Positions 1-6,945 of a DNA stretch of 14,390 nt are shown one piece after another. The stretch is from Clostridia bacterium (GTDB taxonomy: Bacteria; Bacillota; Clostridia; UMGS1810): contig JAFYUA010000059.1 in NCBI GenBank assembly GCA_017549745.1, positions 1 through 14,390 of the forward strand. The letters run 5' to 3'. Position 1 is the stretch's first letter, and each line of letters begins with the position of its first letter. Below the pieces are notes generated by a model, which was not told the DNA's origin, made no database searches, and saw nothing but the letters and a program-made list of their open reading frames with translations. Both the position numbers and the translations under genes were made by a program.

Positions 1-545
1 ACACAGGAATGAGACCCGGTGAAGCACTGGCACTTAAAAACTGCGATATAGACCTTGAAAACAAAAAGCTCCATATACATAAAACACTCAAAGAGGTAAA
101 TAAAAGAGATGGAACCAAGAAAACCAAAGGCAGAATAGCTAAGCTTGGCAAAACAAAAACCAAGACAAGCAAAAGAACAATTCCGTTAAACAGAATTGCT
201 ATAGAAATGATAAAGGAACTGCGAGATGAAGCCTACTTCGGCGAGGACTCACCGCTTATATGTGACGAAAAAGGTAACTACACTAACCCCGTAAACTTCC
301 GCAAGAGATTTTATAGAATCTTAGAAAATGCCAAAATAGAAACCAAAGGATTGCACTCACTCAGACACACCTTTGCAACAAATCTTGTAAATGGCATAAA
401 ACAACCCGATGGCACAATCAAAGCTTTAACGCCAAAACAAGTAGCAGACCTCCTTGGTCATAGCACCTCGCAGATAACAGAAATGTATTATGTGAAGAAA
501 GATACATCAAGACTAAACGGAATAACAGATGGGTTTGAGATGTGA
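1..545 (+). CDS. Tyrosine recombinase/phage-type integrase, C-terminal part (5' end outside window)
   Basis: Site-specific recombinase of the tyrosine (phage integrase) family, which cuts and rejoins DNA through a 3'-phosphotyrosine to insert or excise a mobile element. The frame is open from base 3 with no start of its own, so the gene is cut by the window edge; only about 180 residues of the catalytic domain are seen. Numbering from the Met at base 9: catalytic Arg2 in TGMRPGEA, the beta-hairpin Lys near 50-52 (KTKTSKRTIPL), the HxxR box His116/Arg119 (HSLRHTF), His151 (LLGHSTSQ) and nucleophile Tyr160, nine residues after His151 as is usual. All catalytic positions are present, so the visible part looks functional. 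The gene ends convergent to the AraC regulator. An integrase at the edge of an otherwise metabolic region suggests that an element border lies close by. Subfamily (ICE or prophage) cannot be told from this piece. Confidence 0.93.
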   Translation, partial: TGMRPGEALALKNCDIDLENKKLHIHKTLKEVNKRDGTKKTKGRIAKLGKTKTKTSKRTIPLNRIAIEMIKELRDEAYFGEDSPLICDEKGNYTNPVNFRKRFYRILENAKIETKGLHSLRHTFATNLVNGIKQPDGTIKALTPKQVADLLGHSTSQITEMYYVKKDTSRLNGITDGFEM

Positions 546-567
546 AACCGAATTTTCGTCCTCGGTT
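546..567 (+). terminator. Weak stem-loop after the integrase stop
   Basis: AACCGA (546-551) and TCGGTT (562-567) can form a 6-base stem with a 10-base loop directly after the integrase stop codon. It is followed by an A-run and then TTTT, not a clean T-tract, so it is a poor intrinsic terminator. It is the only candidate seen between the two convergent genes. It could equally be part of an element-end sequence. Confidence 0.25.
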
Positions 568-667
568 AAAAAATTTTGTTAGAGTTGAATTTTTTTGCGT
601 TTCCATATATCTCTTGAGGTAATTCCAAAGCATTTTTAAAGGCTTTAGAAAACACCTGCGACTTGAA
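566..667 (-). pseudogene. Decayed fragment resembling the C-terminal helix-turn-helix of an AraC-family regulator
   Basis: On the minus strand an open stretch of 33 codons, bounded by stops at 668-670 and 566-568, reads FKSQVFSKAFKNALELPQ and continues EIYGN. This matches the pattern of the last helix-turn-helix of AraC proteins (GFxSQSxFSxxFKKxxGxxPxxYR) apart from about one missing residue before FSK. There is no start codon, ribosome binding site or upstream domain in frame, so it is read as a gene remnant and not a gene. It is not a copy of the end of the intact AraC gene next door, whose corresponding segment is FDDAAHFSKLFKSYFG. The match is short and made by eye; chance similarity is possible. 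Confidence 0.4.
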
Positions 668-675
668 CTAGACAA

Positions 676-688
676 ATCTGTAACAGAT
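676..688. repeat. 13-base perfect palindrome ATCTGTAACAGAT
   Basis: ATCTGT and ACAGAT arms flank a single central A. It lies in the non-coding junction between the integrase and the AraC gene. It could be an operator left from lost DNA or part of a recombination-site arm. Nothing else convincing is seen from 689 to 819. Confidence 0.4.
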
Positions 689-819
689 ATTATGGTGGTA
701 TGGTATCTCCAGAGAAAATATAAACTTTATAGCGCTCTAAATTTTGATTTTTGAGAACTGATAAGGTGGGGACTTTATATGGCTTGAGTAACCTACATTG
801 CTGTTTATGGTTTCATTCA

Positions 820-1683
820 CTAATTGTTCTTGTAAAAATATTTTATCATGGTAGAAACATGTTTGCGCCAATTTTTGGGTGACGCGCCAAAATAACTTTT
901 GAACAATTTGGAAAAATGTGCGGCATCATCAAATCCAACGCGGTTCATTATTTCGATAACGGACAAGTCGGTTTCTTCCAGCAGGCGTTTGGCGGTTTCA
1001 AGCTTAAATGTTCGCATATATTTTGCCGGAGTGAGCCCGGTTTTTTCTTTGAAAGTTCTGATAAAATAGTTTGGATGTAGATGGCAAAAATCAGACAAGT
1101 CTTTTATTGACAAGTTCTTTTCAATATTGTCCTCTATATACTTTGTGACATTTTTCATCAAACGGGCGTTTTGTTTTGTTAAGGAAATCTGTTCTTTGGT
1201 TTGATTTGCGAGGGTGATGTATGTATCAAAAAGCTCAATCAAACATGTTTTTTCACGCAATTTATCCTGAATTTTATTTCCATATATTGCCTTCGAAAAC
1301 TCATTGAAGACATCGTCTACCTTTTTCTCAACCGCATTGTCGGTAATGTCAATATAATATGGGAGGTTAAGCATAGTGAAGAAGTTTACTGTGTTGGGAT
1401 ACAGATCAAAGTGCATCCAGTATTTACTAAAAGGTGCAGTTTTATCATTGTTATAGTAGTGACTCACTCCCGCAGGAATGTAAAACCATCTTCCAGGTAC
1501 ACCTTCATATTTTTTTCCTTCAATCACCAGCTCGCATCTTCCGCTCTTTATATAATAAAATTTGTTCTGAGCGAATTTTTCGCGACCGAGACTCCAGTCT
1601 TCTCCTGCATCGATAGAAAAAAAACCTCCAAGCTGACATACCGGATTAAAATTTCTGAAATGGATATCTTCCATGAATTCCAT
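820..1683 (-). CDS. AraC-family transcriptional regulator with N-terminal cupin-type sensing domain
   Basis: A 287-residue protein, the usual length for this family. The N-terminal half (about residues 15-100) has the cupin-like ligand-binding pattern, including the loop GRWFYIPAGVSHYY with its PAGVSH turn. The C-terminal hundred residues carry the two helix-turn-helix motifs: about 191-216 (LSIKDLSDFCHLHPNYFIRTFK) read in two parts, and 239-266 ending FSKLFKSYFGASPKNWRK. Proteins of this type bind a sugar or related small molecule and switch a neighbouring catabolic operon. The start at 1683 is chosen because GGAGAGG (plus-strand 1692-1698) lies 8 bases upstream; a second Met three codons in is less well placed. 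It is transcribed divergently from the acetyltransferase operon from a strong promoter in the 138-base gap, which also holds matched inverted repeats, so it probably controls itself and the operon. The inducer is unknown. Confidence 0.95.
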   Translation of the reverse strand: MEFMEDIHFRNFNPVCQLGGFFSIDAGEDWSLGREKFAQNKFYYIKSGRCELVIEGKKYEGVPGRWFYIPAGVSHYYNNDKTAPFSKYWMHFDLYPNTVNFFTMLNLPYYIDITDNAVEKKVDDVFNEFSKAIYGNKIQDKLREKTCLIELFDTYITLANQTKEQISLTKQNARLMKNVTKYIEDNIEKNLSIKDLSDFCHLHPNYFIRTFKEKTGLTPAKYMRTFKLETAKRLLEETDLSVIEIMNRVGFDDAAHFSKLFKSYFGASPKNWRKHVSTMIKYFYKNN

Positions 1684-1718
1684 TATTCTTACCTCTCCGA
1701 AAAAGTTAGTTTTTTACA

Positions 1719-1731
1719 ATTATTCGATAAT
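1719..1731. repeat. Short dyad ATTATTCGATAAT in the divergent promoter region
   Basis: Five-base arms ATTAT and ATAAT surround TCG. It would be centred about 50 bases upstream of the proposed start of the forward transcript and lies inside the 5' untranslated part of the AraC transcript. It may be a second regulator site, but AT-rich DNA produces such dyads by chance. Confidence 0.25.
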
Positions 1732-1739
1732 AACTTGTG

Positions 1740-1768
1740 TTTAAAATTAATTATAGCAGATGTATAAT
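1740..1768 (+). promoter_or_regulatory. Forward promoter of the acetyltransferase-led operon, weak -35
   Basis: A perfect TATAAT lies at 1763-1768; 17 bases upstream only TTTAAA (1740-1745) is available as a -35. The start would be near 1775, giving a leader of about 47 bases. The poor -35 and the 11-base repeat overlapping it fit an activator-dependent promoter. It is interleaved with the AraC promoter on the other strand, so polymerase binding at the two should compete. Confidence 0.55.
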
Positions 1769-1779
1769 AAACTTGTCAA
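1750..1779 (-). promoter_or_regulatory. Promoter of the AraC regulator gene
   Basis: Read on the minus strand there is a consensus TTGACA (plus-strand 1774-1779), an 18-base spacer, and TATAAT (1750-1755) preceded by TGC, which makes an extended -10. Transcription would start near 1743, about 60 bases before the AraC start codon. This is the best sigma-A-type promoter in the window. Confidence 0.75.
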
Positions 1780-1821
1780 ATAAAAACACAAGTTTTTCAA
1801 AAGTGTGCATTGGAGGTTGCT

Positions 1822-2661
1822 ATGATTAGCAAACAAGATATAGTAAAAGCAGCGACAGACCTGGGATTGAAAAAAGGTGATGTGGTTTTAGTGCATTCTT
1901 CTTTTAAAAGTCTTGGTCCTGTTCAAAACGGCGCGCAAGATGTTATTGGTGGTTTCAAAGATGTTTTGGGAGAAGAAGGAACGCTTGTTGTGCCAACATT
2001 TGTACAAAAGGATTTTGCAAATGCCTATAACACATGGCACATTGATAAGCCTTCTGATACCGGATATCTTACTAACTATTTACGCAAGCTTCCCGAGGCG
2101 TACAGGAGCGATCAGGCAACTCATTCCGTTGCGGCGATAGGTAAGCTGGCTTATGAACTGACTAAGAGTCATGGTCACACATCAAAGCGCTTTGGTAATA
2201 TGGGAGACACCCCGTTTTCAGCTGATTCACCATGGGAAAAGATGTATGATTTAAATGCAAAAGTTGTGCTTCTTGGCGTTAATTTTATGTCGGTCACATT
2301 CAGACATTATGCCGAATATCTCTACATCGAAAAATGTCTTGAATCTATTGAGGCTCACCCCGACTACAATGAATTGAAATCCGACCTCGCGTCTCATAAC
2401 AATCCTGGAGCATGGCCGCATGTGTATAACATGTGGGTTTATGAACAGCTTCTTGAGAAAAATGCAGTAAAAAGATGTCAATGCGGTGACGCAGAGCTTT
2501 TGTGTTTTGATTCAAAAGTGTTCGTTGATTTTGTTCTTGATGCGTTAGATGCAGGAGTTAAAGATGTGTATTGGGTGTGCCCCACTCCAGGCATATGGGA
2601 TGTAAACGAATTTGTTGAATGGAGAAACAAAATGCTCTCCGTTCAAGAGGAAATAAAATGA
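1822..2661 (+). CDS. AAC(3)-fold N-acetyltransferase homologue (antibiotic_NAT superfamily)
   Basis: A 279-residue protein of the aminoglycoside N3-acetyltransferase superfamily, whose members move an acyl group from acyl-CoA to a primary amine. Family landmarks are VHSSFKSLGPVQNGAQDVIG (residues 24-43), the GTLVVPTF block (53-60), THSVAAIG (100-107) with the conserved His101, SPWEKMYDLNAKVVLLGV (136-153) and the following His162/Glu165. Length is normal for the family. The ATG at 1822 is chosen because GGAGG (1812-1816) sits 5 bases upstream; the in-frame TTG at 1810 overlaps that site. It is the first gene of the divergent operon, followed after 22 bases by an amidohydrolase. In this catabolic setting, acylation of an amino sugar or other amine is more likely than drug resistance, but that is inference. 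Cytoplasmic; no signal peptide. Confidence 0.88.
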   Translation: MISKQDIVKAATDLGLKKGDVVLVHSSFKSLGPVQNGAQDVIGGFKDVLGEEGTLVVPTFVQKDFANAYNTWHIDKPSDTGYLTNYLRKLPEAYRSDQATHSVAAIGKLAYELTKSHGHTSKRFGNMGDTPFSADSPWEKMYDLNAKVVLLGVNFMSVTFRHYAEYLYIEKCLESIEAHPDYNELKSDLASHNNPGAWPHVYNMWVYEQLLEKNAVKRCQCGDAELLCFDSKVFVDFVLDALDAGVKDVYWVCPTPGIWDVNEFVEWRNKMLSVQEEIK

Positions 2662-2683
2662 GTAAAGAAAGGATTTTGATATT

Positions 2684-3583
2684 ATGTTAATAGATATTCA
2701 CGCTCACGCATATCGTTTTCAGCAAAAGTTTGTGTGTGAATTTTGCAGTGCTGAACAACTTTTTCAAAGATGGGATGAACTCGGCATAGCAAAGGGCGTT
2801 GTGCTCCCGATTGTCAATCCTGAAGTGTATTTGCCTCAGTCAAACGAAGACATATTGGAAATGGCAGAAAAATATCCCGATAGAATAATTCCTTTTTGCA
2901 ATGTTGACCCGCGAAGCATAAAAAACAATGCTTATGCTGATTTCGAGCCTATTTTGCAATACTATAAGGACAGAGGGTGCAAGGGTATTGGAGAGATTAT
3001 GCCAAAAATGGATTTGTCGGATCCAAAGCTTCAAAATCTCCTCTACTATGCACAAAAGGTTGGTTTGCCTGTCACACTTGATGGCGCCCCCCAAAGAAAC
3101 ATAGGTTTTGGAATCTATGATGATCCGGGACTTCCTCAGCTTGAAATGACACTCATTAGCTTTCCAGAGCTCAAAGTGTTGGGGCATGGACCGTGGTTCT
3201 GGGCTGAGCTTGCAAAGCTGGAAACTATCGGAGAAAGAGGCTATTTTTATACATCACGCGGACAACAGGTTGGCAATATGAACCATTCACCAATCAAAGA
3301 AGAGGGCGTGGTGCCAAAGCTGCTTCGCAAGTATCCCAATCTTTATGGTGATCTTTCCGATATATCACCATACTATATGCTTTCGAGAGACCCCGAATTT
3401 GGCGCAAAATTCCTCGAAGAATTTCAGGACAGAATGTTTTTTGGAACGGATATAGTAAGCCCGACGATGCCGGTGGATATCATAGACATGCTCGATACCT
3501 GGCTTTCAGATGGACTTTTGAGCCAGGAGGTTTATGACAAAATAACTCATAAAAATGCCGAGCGCTTCCTTGGATTGAGCTGA
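2684..3583 (+). CDS. TIM-barrel metal-dependent amidohydrolase (amidohydrolase_2-like)
   Basis: A 299-residue cytoplasmic protein of the amidohydrolase superfamily, in the branch that includes hydrolases and non-oxidative decarboxylases. Visible metal-site residues are the strand-1 HxH (His6, His8 in DIHAHAY), His168 (VLGHGPW) and the strand-8 Asp256 (FFGTDIVSP). Glu104 sits in GIGEIMP. At strand 5, where relatives usually have a metal-binding His after the GLPV block, the sequence is GLPVTLDG, so Asp133 appears to stand in for His; the site may hold one metal. The start follows GAAAGGA (2667-2673) by 10 bases. It lies 22 bases after the acetyltransferase gene, so the two are probably co-transcribed. 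The substrate is not known: both a C-N hydrolase and a decarboxylase role are open. Confidence 0.88.
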   Translation: MLIDIHAHAYRFQQKFVCEFCSAEQLFQRWDELGIAKGVVLPIVNPEVYLPQSNEDILEMAEKYPDRIIPFCNVDPRSIKNNAYADFEPILQYYKDRGCKGIGEIMPKMDLSDPKLQNLLYYAQKVGLPVTLDGAPQRNIGFGIYDDPGLPQLEMTLISFPELKVLGHGPWFWAELAKLETIGERGYFYTSRGQQVGNMNHSPIKEEGVVPKLLRKYPNLYGDLSDISPYYMLSRDPEFGAKFLEEFQDRMFFGTDIVSPTMPVDIIDMLDTWLSDGLLSQEVYDKITHKNAERFLGLS

Positions 3584-3622
3584 TATCTTCCATAATGTAC
3601 CACGAAAAAACAGAGAGATTTA

Positions 3623-3631
3623 TGCTATAAT
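3623..3631 (+). promoter_or_regulatory. Internal extended -10 promoter before the Gfo/Idh gene
   Basis: TGCTATAAT is a perfect extended -10 element within the 74-base gap after the amidohydrolase gene, with no recognisable -35 upstream. Transcription would start near 3638, only about 20 bases before the start codon. The same nine bases form the -10 of the AraC promoter. It may give extra expression of the downstream genes. Confidence 0.5.
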
Positions 3632-3657
3632 TATTAACATGAACAGGAGAGATGGTA

Positions 3658-4923
3658 ATGAAAAAACTCACAGCAGTAGTAATTGGATATGGTATGAGAG
3701 GTCAGGCATATGCACAATATGCCATCGACAACCCCGAAAAGCTTTCAATAGTTGCAGTGGCAGATATTGAAGAGGATCGCCTGGAGCTGGCAAAGAAAAA
3801 TCACAACATCAGTGATAATATGCTTTTTCGCACTTGGGAGGATATAGTAAAACAGCCTAAGCTCGCTGACTTTGCAATCATAGCAACTCAGGACGATATG
3901 CACACTGAGCCTGCCATAAAGTGCATGGAGCTTGGATATGACCTCCTTTTGGAAAAGCCCATGGCGCAAAATGCCAAAGAGTGCAGGGAAATTTATGAAG
4001 CAAGCGAAAAATATGGCAGAAAAGTTATCGTGTGCCATGTTCTGAGATTCACTCCGTTCTGGAGAGCCATTAAAGCTATAATTGACAGAGGAGAAATTGG
4101 CAGACCTATGTCGATGATACATATGGAAAATGTGGGAATTATGCATCAAAGTCATAGCTTTGTTCGCGGAAACTGGCGCAATAGCGTAGAGTCATCACCC
4201 ATGATTCTGGCAAAATCGTGTCATGATATGGACATTATGCAATGGGTAATAGGAAAACCCTGCAAAAAGATTCAGTCATTCGGCGAGGTGACATATTTCA
4301 ACAAGGCTAATCAACCATCGGGTGCGCCTGACCGTTGCACCGACGATTGTCCTTATGCAGAAGAGTGTATTTTTGAGCCTGTACGCTACTATACACAGTG
4401 GAAAGAAAACCCCTGGCGCGACACCGTTGCCAACAAGGTTGGTGCAACTGACGAAGAAATCATTGAAGCACTGAAAACAGGACCCTACGGCAGATGCGTA
4501 TTTGCATGCGACAATGATGTTGTTGATCATCAGGTTGTTAATATGGAGTTTGAGGGTGGATGCACCGCATCATTTACAATGAGTGCTTTTAACAAAGGCG
4601 GCAGATTCACTAAAATATTTGGTGACAAGGGTGAAATGGATGCCAATATGGAAACTGATATTATAACAGTTTATAATTTCAAAACCGAAGAAACAAAAGA
4701 ATATGAGCTTGAAAAAATCGGTGAAACAATCTCCTCCGGCCACGCAGGCGGCGATACAGGCATAATGGAAGACCTTCTGGATTATTTTGGCGAAAACAAA
4801 GCATCAGATTCCATTTGCAGTCTTTATACATCATACATGAACCATTTGATGTCTTTTGGCGCAGAGGAATCGAGACTTGCGGACAAGGTTGTTAATCTTG
4901 ACGATTTTTCTAATAAAATATAA
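3658..4923 (+). CDS. Gfo/Idh/MocA-family NAD(P)-dependent oxidoreductase with a cysteine cluster
   Basis: A 421-residue cytoplasmic dehydrogenase of the Gfo/Idh/MocA family, which oxidise or reduce sugars, inositols and their derivatives, or use NAD as a catalytic redox partner in some glycosidase-like steps. The N-terminal Rossmann domain shows the dinucleotide loop GYGMRG (10-15) and the conserved EKP (99-101). The C-terminal alpha/beta domain holds the catalytic-type HDMD (His189, Asp192). A cysteine-rich insert has Cys227, Cys231 and Cys237 (CTDDCPYAEEC) plus Cys280 and Cys284 (CVFAC), resembling a zinc or iron-sulphur site. The ATG at 3658 is chosen over the one at 3652 because AGGAG (3645-3649) is 8 bases from the former and only 2 from the latter. 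The gene is followed after 25 bases by the phosphodiesterase gene. The substrate is unknown. Confidence 0.92.
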   Translation: MKKLTAVVIGYGMRGQAYAQYAIDNPEKLSIVAVADIEEDRLELAKKNHNISDNMLFRTWEDIVKQPKLADFAIIATQDDMHTEPAIKCMELGYDLLLEKPMAQNAKECREIYEASEKYGRKVIVCHVLRFTPFWRAIKAIIDRGEIGRPMSMIHMENVGIMHQSHSFVRGNWRNSVESSPMILAKSCHDMDIMQWVIGKPCKKIQSFGEVTYFNKANQPSGAPDRCTDDCPYAEECIFEPVRYYTQWKENPWRDTVANKVGATDEEIIEALKTGPYGRCVFACDNDVVDHQVVNMEFEGGCTASFTMSAFNKGGRFTKIFGDKGEMDANMETDIITVYNFKTEETKEYELEKIGETISSGHAGGDTGIMEDLLDYFGENKASDSICSLYTSYMNHLMSFGAEESRLADKVVNLDDFSNKI

Positions 4924-4948
4924 AATTGCAAAACGGAGTTGAGAAACA

Positions 4949-6928
4949 ATGAAAAAACCAAAAATTATTATTTTTGCTCTGGATGGAGTAGGGGCACATA
5001 TGATTCGTGAGCAGGTTGAAACGGGAAAGCTTCCCGGATTTGCACGTCTTATGAAAAACGGCGTTTTCTTTGATGATATGATGTCTGTTTTTCCGACTAT
5101 ATCGCCCACTTGTTGGCATTCAATCTACACTGGTGCTGTGCCAAAGGTTCACGGTGCAGTTTGTGAAATGATACATCGCCCTGGTGACGAGCCATGGAAA
5201 TTCGGAACATCATATAGCGAAAAAAATGTTCATGCCGACCGTATGTGGGATGTTATTGCACGAAATGGCGGAAAATCACTCGTAATATCGGCTCTTGGCG
5301 CCGGAGCTGATGATTCTTCAATGGTTACCTGTGTAAAAGGTGCCGCAATGTATAATATCACTCCCGATAAAACTGCTGCAGATGTTGATTTATCGGGTGT
5401 TCCCCAACAGTATTTTTCGGTCAGATTTGTTGACGATATTCCGCTTTATGCTCATAGCGTTTCAATGCCTCAGGGCGGCTGTAAAAGCGTTGATAACGAA
5501 AGTGTTCGTTTTGCTTTCAAAAGAGCAAGCACAGGCCGCAATTTGGTTGATGACAATATAGACCTCGGCGACTGGAAAGTGTTTGATGGGAACTCAGACA
5601 ACAAAATTGCAGGCGAAAACGTTTTTGAGTTTAAAACAATTACCAACGTACCTCGTTTTAATCCTAATGAAGTGGAAGATTTCACATGGACTTTGATTGT
5701 TGAAAAAGATGGCTTGAAAATTGGTGATAATAAAACAAATGCTCAAAACTCCAAAGTAATTAAGCGGCACCAATGGTCTGATGTTATTCAGCGTAAGCTC
5801 AGAACCGAAACAGGCGAATATGCCATTTTCAATTTCAGAGCATATTGTGAATTGTTTGATCCTGAAAATAAAACATACAGTATTTACATAACAGCCTCAC
5901 GAAACCTTCTTAGAGAGGTCGTTCCAAAAAGTAAGGCAGAGGCTATAATGAATATTCCCGAAATTGACTCTGCCTGCTATGGCGATATGGCAACAAATGC
6001 CGATAAGTTTATGGAAAGCCTGAAGTTCCAGCTTTCGTGGAGAGAGCAAGTTATAAAATATGCAATAGAAAATGAAGACAACGATCTGATATTCACCTAT
6101 TTTGGTACCAACGACTCCGTTAACCATTCCGAATTTGCAGTTTACCGCGATAGGGTAAATGTTAATGTTACTAACACAAAGCATTATACTTCCGAAAGAG
6201 TGCAATCGGATTATGAACATATTTACAAAATTGTTGATGACCATTTAAGCTGGGTTTTAGATAATGCAACTGATGAAAACACAATCGTTACGGTTTGTGC
6301 AGATCATGGTGCAATTGCCACAACCGATGACTATTTCCCTATGGAAATATTAAAAAATGCAGGTCTCACAACCTACAAAAATTATGATTTCAATAAACTC
6401 AACTGGCGAAACGAGGGCATTGACTGGACAAAAACCAAGGCATATTGCGTTGGTAGCTGTTATGTTAATGTTAACTTAAAGGGCAGAGAACCCTGTGGCA
6501 TTGTTGAACCCGAAGATTATGAAAAGGTTGTAAACGAGATAATTGTTGCACTCCATGCTCACGGTTTCACTCATGCAGGCACTCATCCTGGTGAATTTGC
6601 ATTTGTTGTTCCGGGAAATCAGGCAGGATTTGTGGGCCTTGGCGGAGAGTGTTGTGGCGATGTTGTGTTTGGTCTGAAGGGCGGCGATATCGGAGGCTAT
6701 TTTGGCGATGTTCATTCTGTTCAGATTCCGTCAGCGAAAAACGACGTGAGTGATATACGCCCGGTGTGTATAATGGCTGGAAAAGGATTTAAAAAAGACC
6801 ACTTTCTCAAGCGCCCTACAGACATTACAGATATTGCTCCGACGCTTTTGTATGCGGCGGGCTATCCGCAGCCTGAGGATGCAACGGGAGGAGTTGTGTT
6901 TGCAGCTCTTGATAATAAAAACAAGTAA
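4949..6928 (+). CDS. Alkaline-phosphatase-superfamily phosphodiesterase/nucleotide-pyrophosphatase-like protein
   Basis: A 659-residue protein of the type I phosphodiesterase/nucleotide pyrophosphatase branch, which hydrolyse phosphate or phosphonate (di)esters with two zinc-type metals. Metal and nucleophile motifs appear in order: Asp12 (FALDGVG), the nucleophile loop PTISPTCW (49-56) before YTG, Asp389/His393 (TNDSVNH), Asp452/His453 (CADHG), and probably His589 (GDVHS). By alignment of the nucleophile loop the usual Thr position is Ser52, though Thr50 or Thr54 could serve. About residues 150-345 form a large insertion between the first and second halves of the metal site, longer than in small family members, probably shaping substrate choice. 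No signal peptide, so it acts inside the cell on imported or internal substrate. The start follows CGGAG by about 12 bases. It is tightly packed between the Gfo/Idh gene and the glycosidase-like gene (17-base gap to the latter). Confidence 0.88.
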   Translation: MKKPKIIIFALDGVGAHMIREQVETGKLPGFARLMKNGVFFDDMMSVFPTISPTCWHSIYTGAVPKVHGAVCEMIHRPGDEPWKFGTSYSEKNVHADRMWDVIARNGGKSLVISALGAGADDSSMVTCVKGAAMYNITPDKTAADVDLSGVPQQYFSVRFVDDIPLYAHSVSMPQGGCKSVDNESVRFAFKRASTGRNLVDDNIDLGDWKVFDGNSDNKIAGENVFEFKTITNVPRFNPNEVEDFTWTLIVEKDGLKIGDNKTNAQNSKVIKRHQWSDVIQRKLRTETGEYAIFNFRAYCELFDPENKTYSIYITASRNLLREVVPKSKAEAIMNIPEIDSACYGDMATNADKFMESLKFQLSWREQVIKYAIENEDNDLIFTYFGTNDSVNHSEFAVYRDRVNVNVTNTKHYTSERVQSDYEHIYKIVDDHLSWVLDNATDENTIVTVCADHGAIATTDDYFPMEILKNAGLTTYKNYDFNKLNWRNEGIDWTKTKAYCVGSCYVNVNLKGREPCGIVEPEDYEKVVNEIIVALHAHGFTHAGTHPGEFAFVVPGNQAGFVGLGGECCGDVVFGLKGGDIGGYFGDVHSVQIPSAKNDVSDIRPVCIMAGKGFKKDHFLKRPTDITDIAPTLLYAAGYPQPEDATGGVVFAALDNKNK

Positions 6929-6932
6929 TTTT

Positions 6933-6939
6933 GGAGGGG
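6933..6939 (+). promoter_or_regulatory. Ribosome binding site deciding a TTG start
   Basis: GGAGGGG lies 6 bases before the TTG at 6946, ideal spacing. The other in-frame TTG at 6931 overlaps this site and cannot use it, and no in-frame ATG is near, so 6946 is the start. Confidence 0.75.
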
Positions 6940-6945
6940 ACATAT

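Larger units (their letters stand above)
1732..1794. promoter_or_regulatory. Candidate operator: perfect 11-base inverted repeat with a third partial copy
   Basis: AACTTGTGTTT at 1732-1742 is exactly repeated in inverted orientation as AAACACAAGTT at 1784-1794; the centres are 52 bases apart, about five helical turns. A partial third copy, AACTTGT, lies at 1770-1776 in the same orientation as the first. Together the second and third copies form an 8-base inverted repeat, AAACTTGT/ACAAGTTT (1769-1776 and 1788-1795). The first site overlaps the weak -35 region of the forward promoter and the start of the AraC transcript. The third copy overlaps the AraC -35. The arrangement fits AraC-type binding with looping or alternative half-site occupancy. 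That the AraC protein at 820-1683 binds here is inference. Confidence 0.55.

Noticed and set aside
418..675. 85-codon minus-strand open frame overlapping the integrase end
   Set aside because: It overlaps the real integrase coding sequence, has no ribosome binding site, and its product has no recognisable pattern. The AraC-like remnant is in a different frame.
737..796. Minus-strand stretch reading VGYSSHIKSPPYQFSK, slightly AraC-like
   Set aside because: Too short and the match (VGYSS, FSK) has wrong spacing. It may be chance, so it was not added to the AraC remnant.
1201..1767. 188-codon plus-strand frame opposite the AraC gene
   Set aside because: Antisense shadow of a clear AraC-family gene, no ribosome binding site, low-complexity hydrophobic product.
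2658..2690. Ten-codon frame starting at an ATGA overlap with the acetyltransferase stop
   Set aside because: It overlaps the next gene's start and its product has no features; probably chance.
3745..4155. 136-codon minus-strand frame within the Gfo/Idh gene
   Set aside because: Shadow of a well-supported dehydrogenase; composition is that of an antisense frame.
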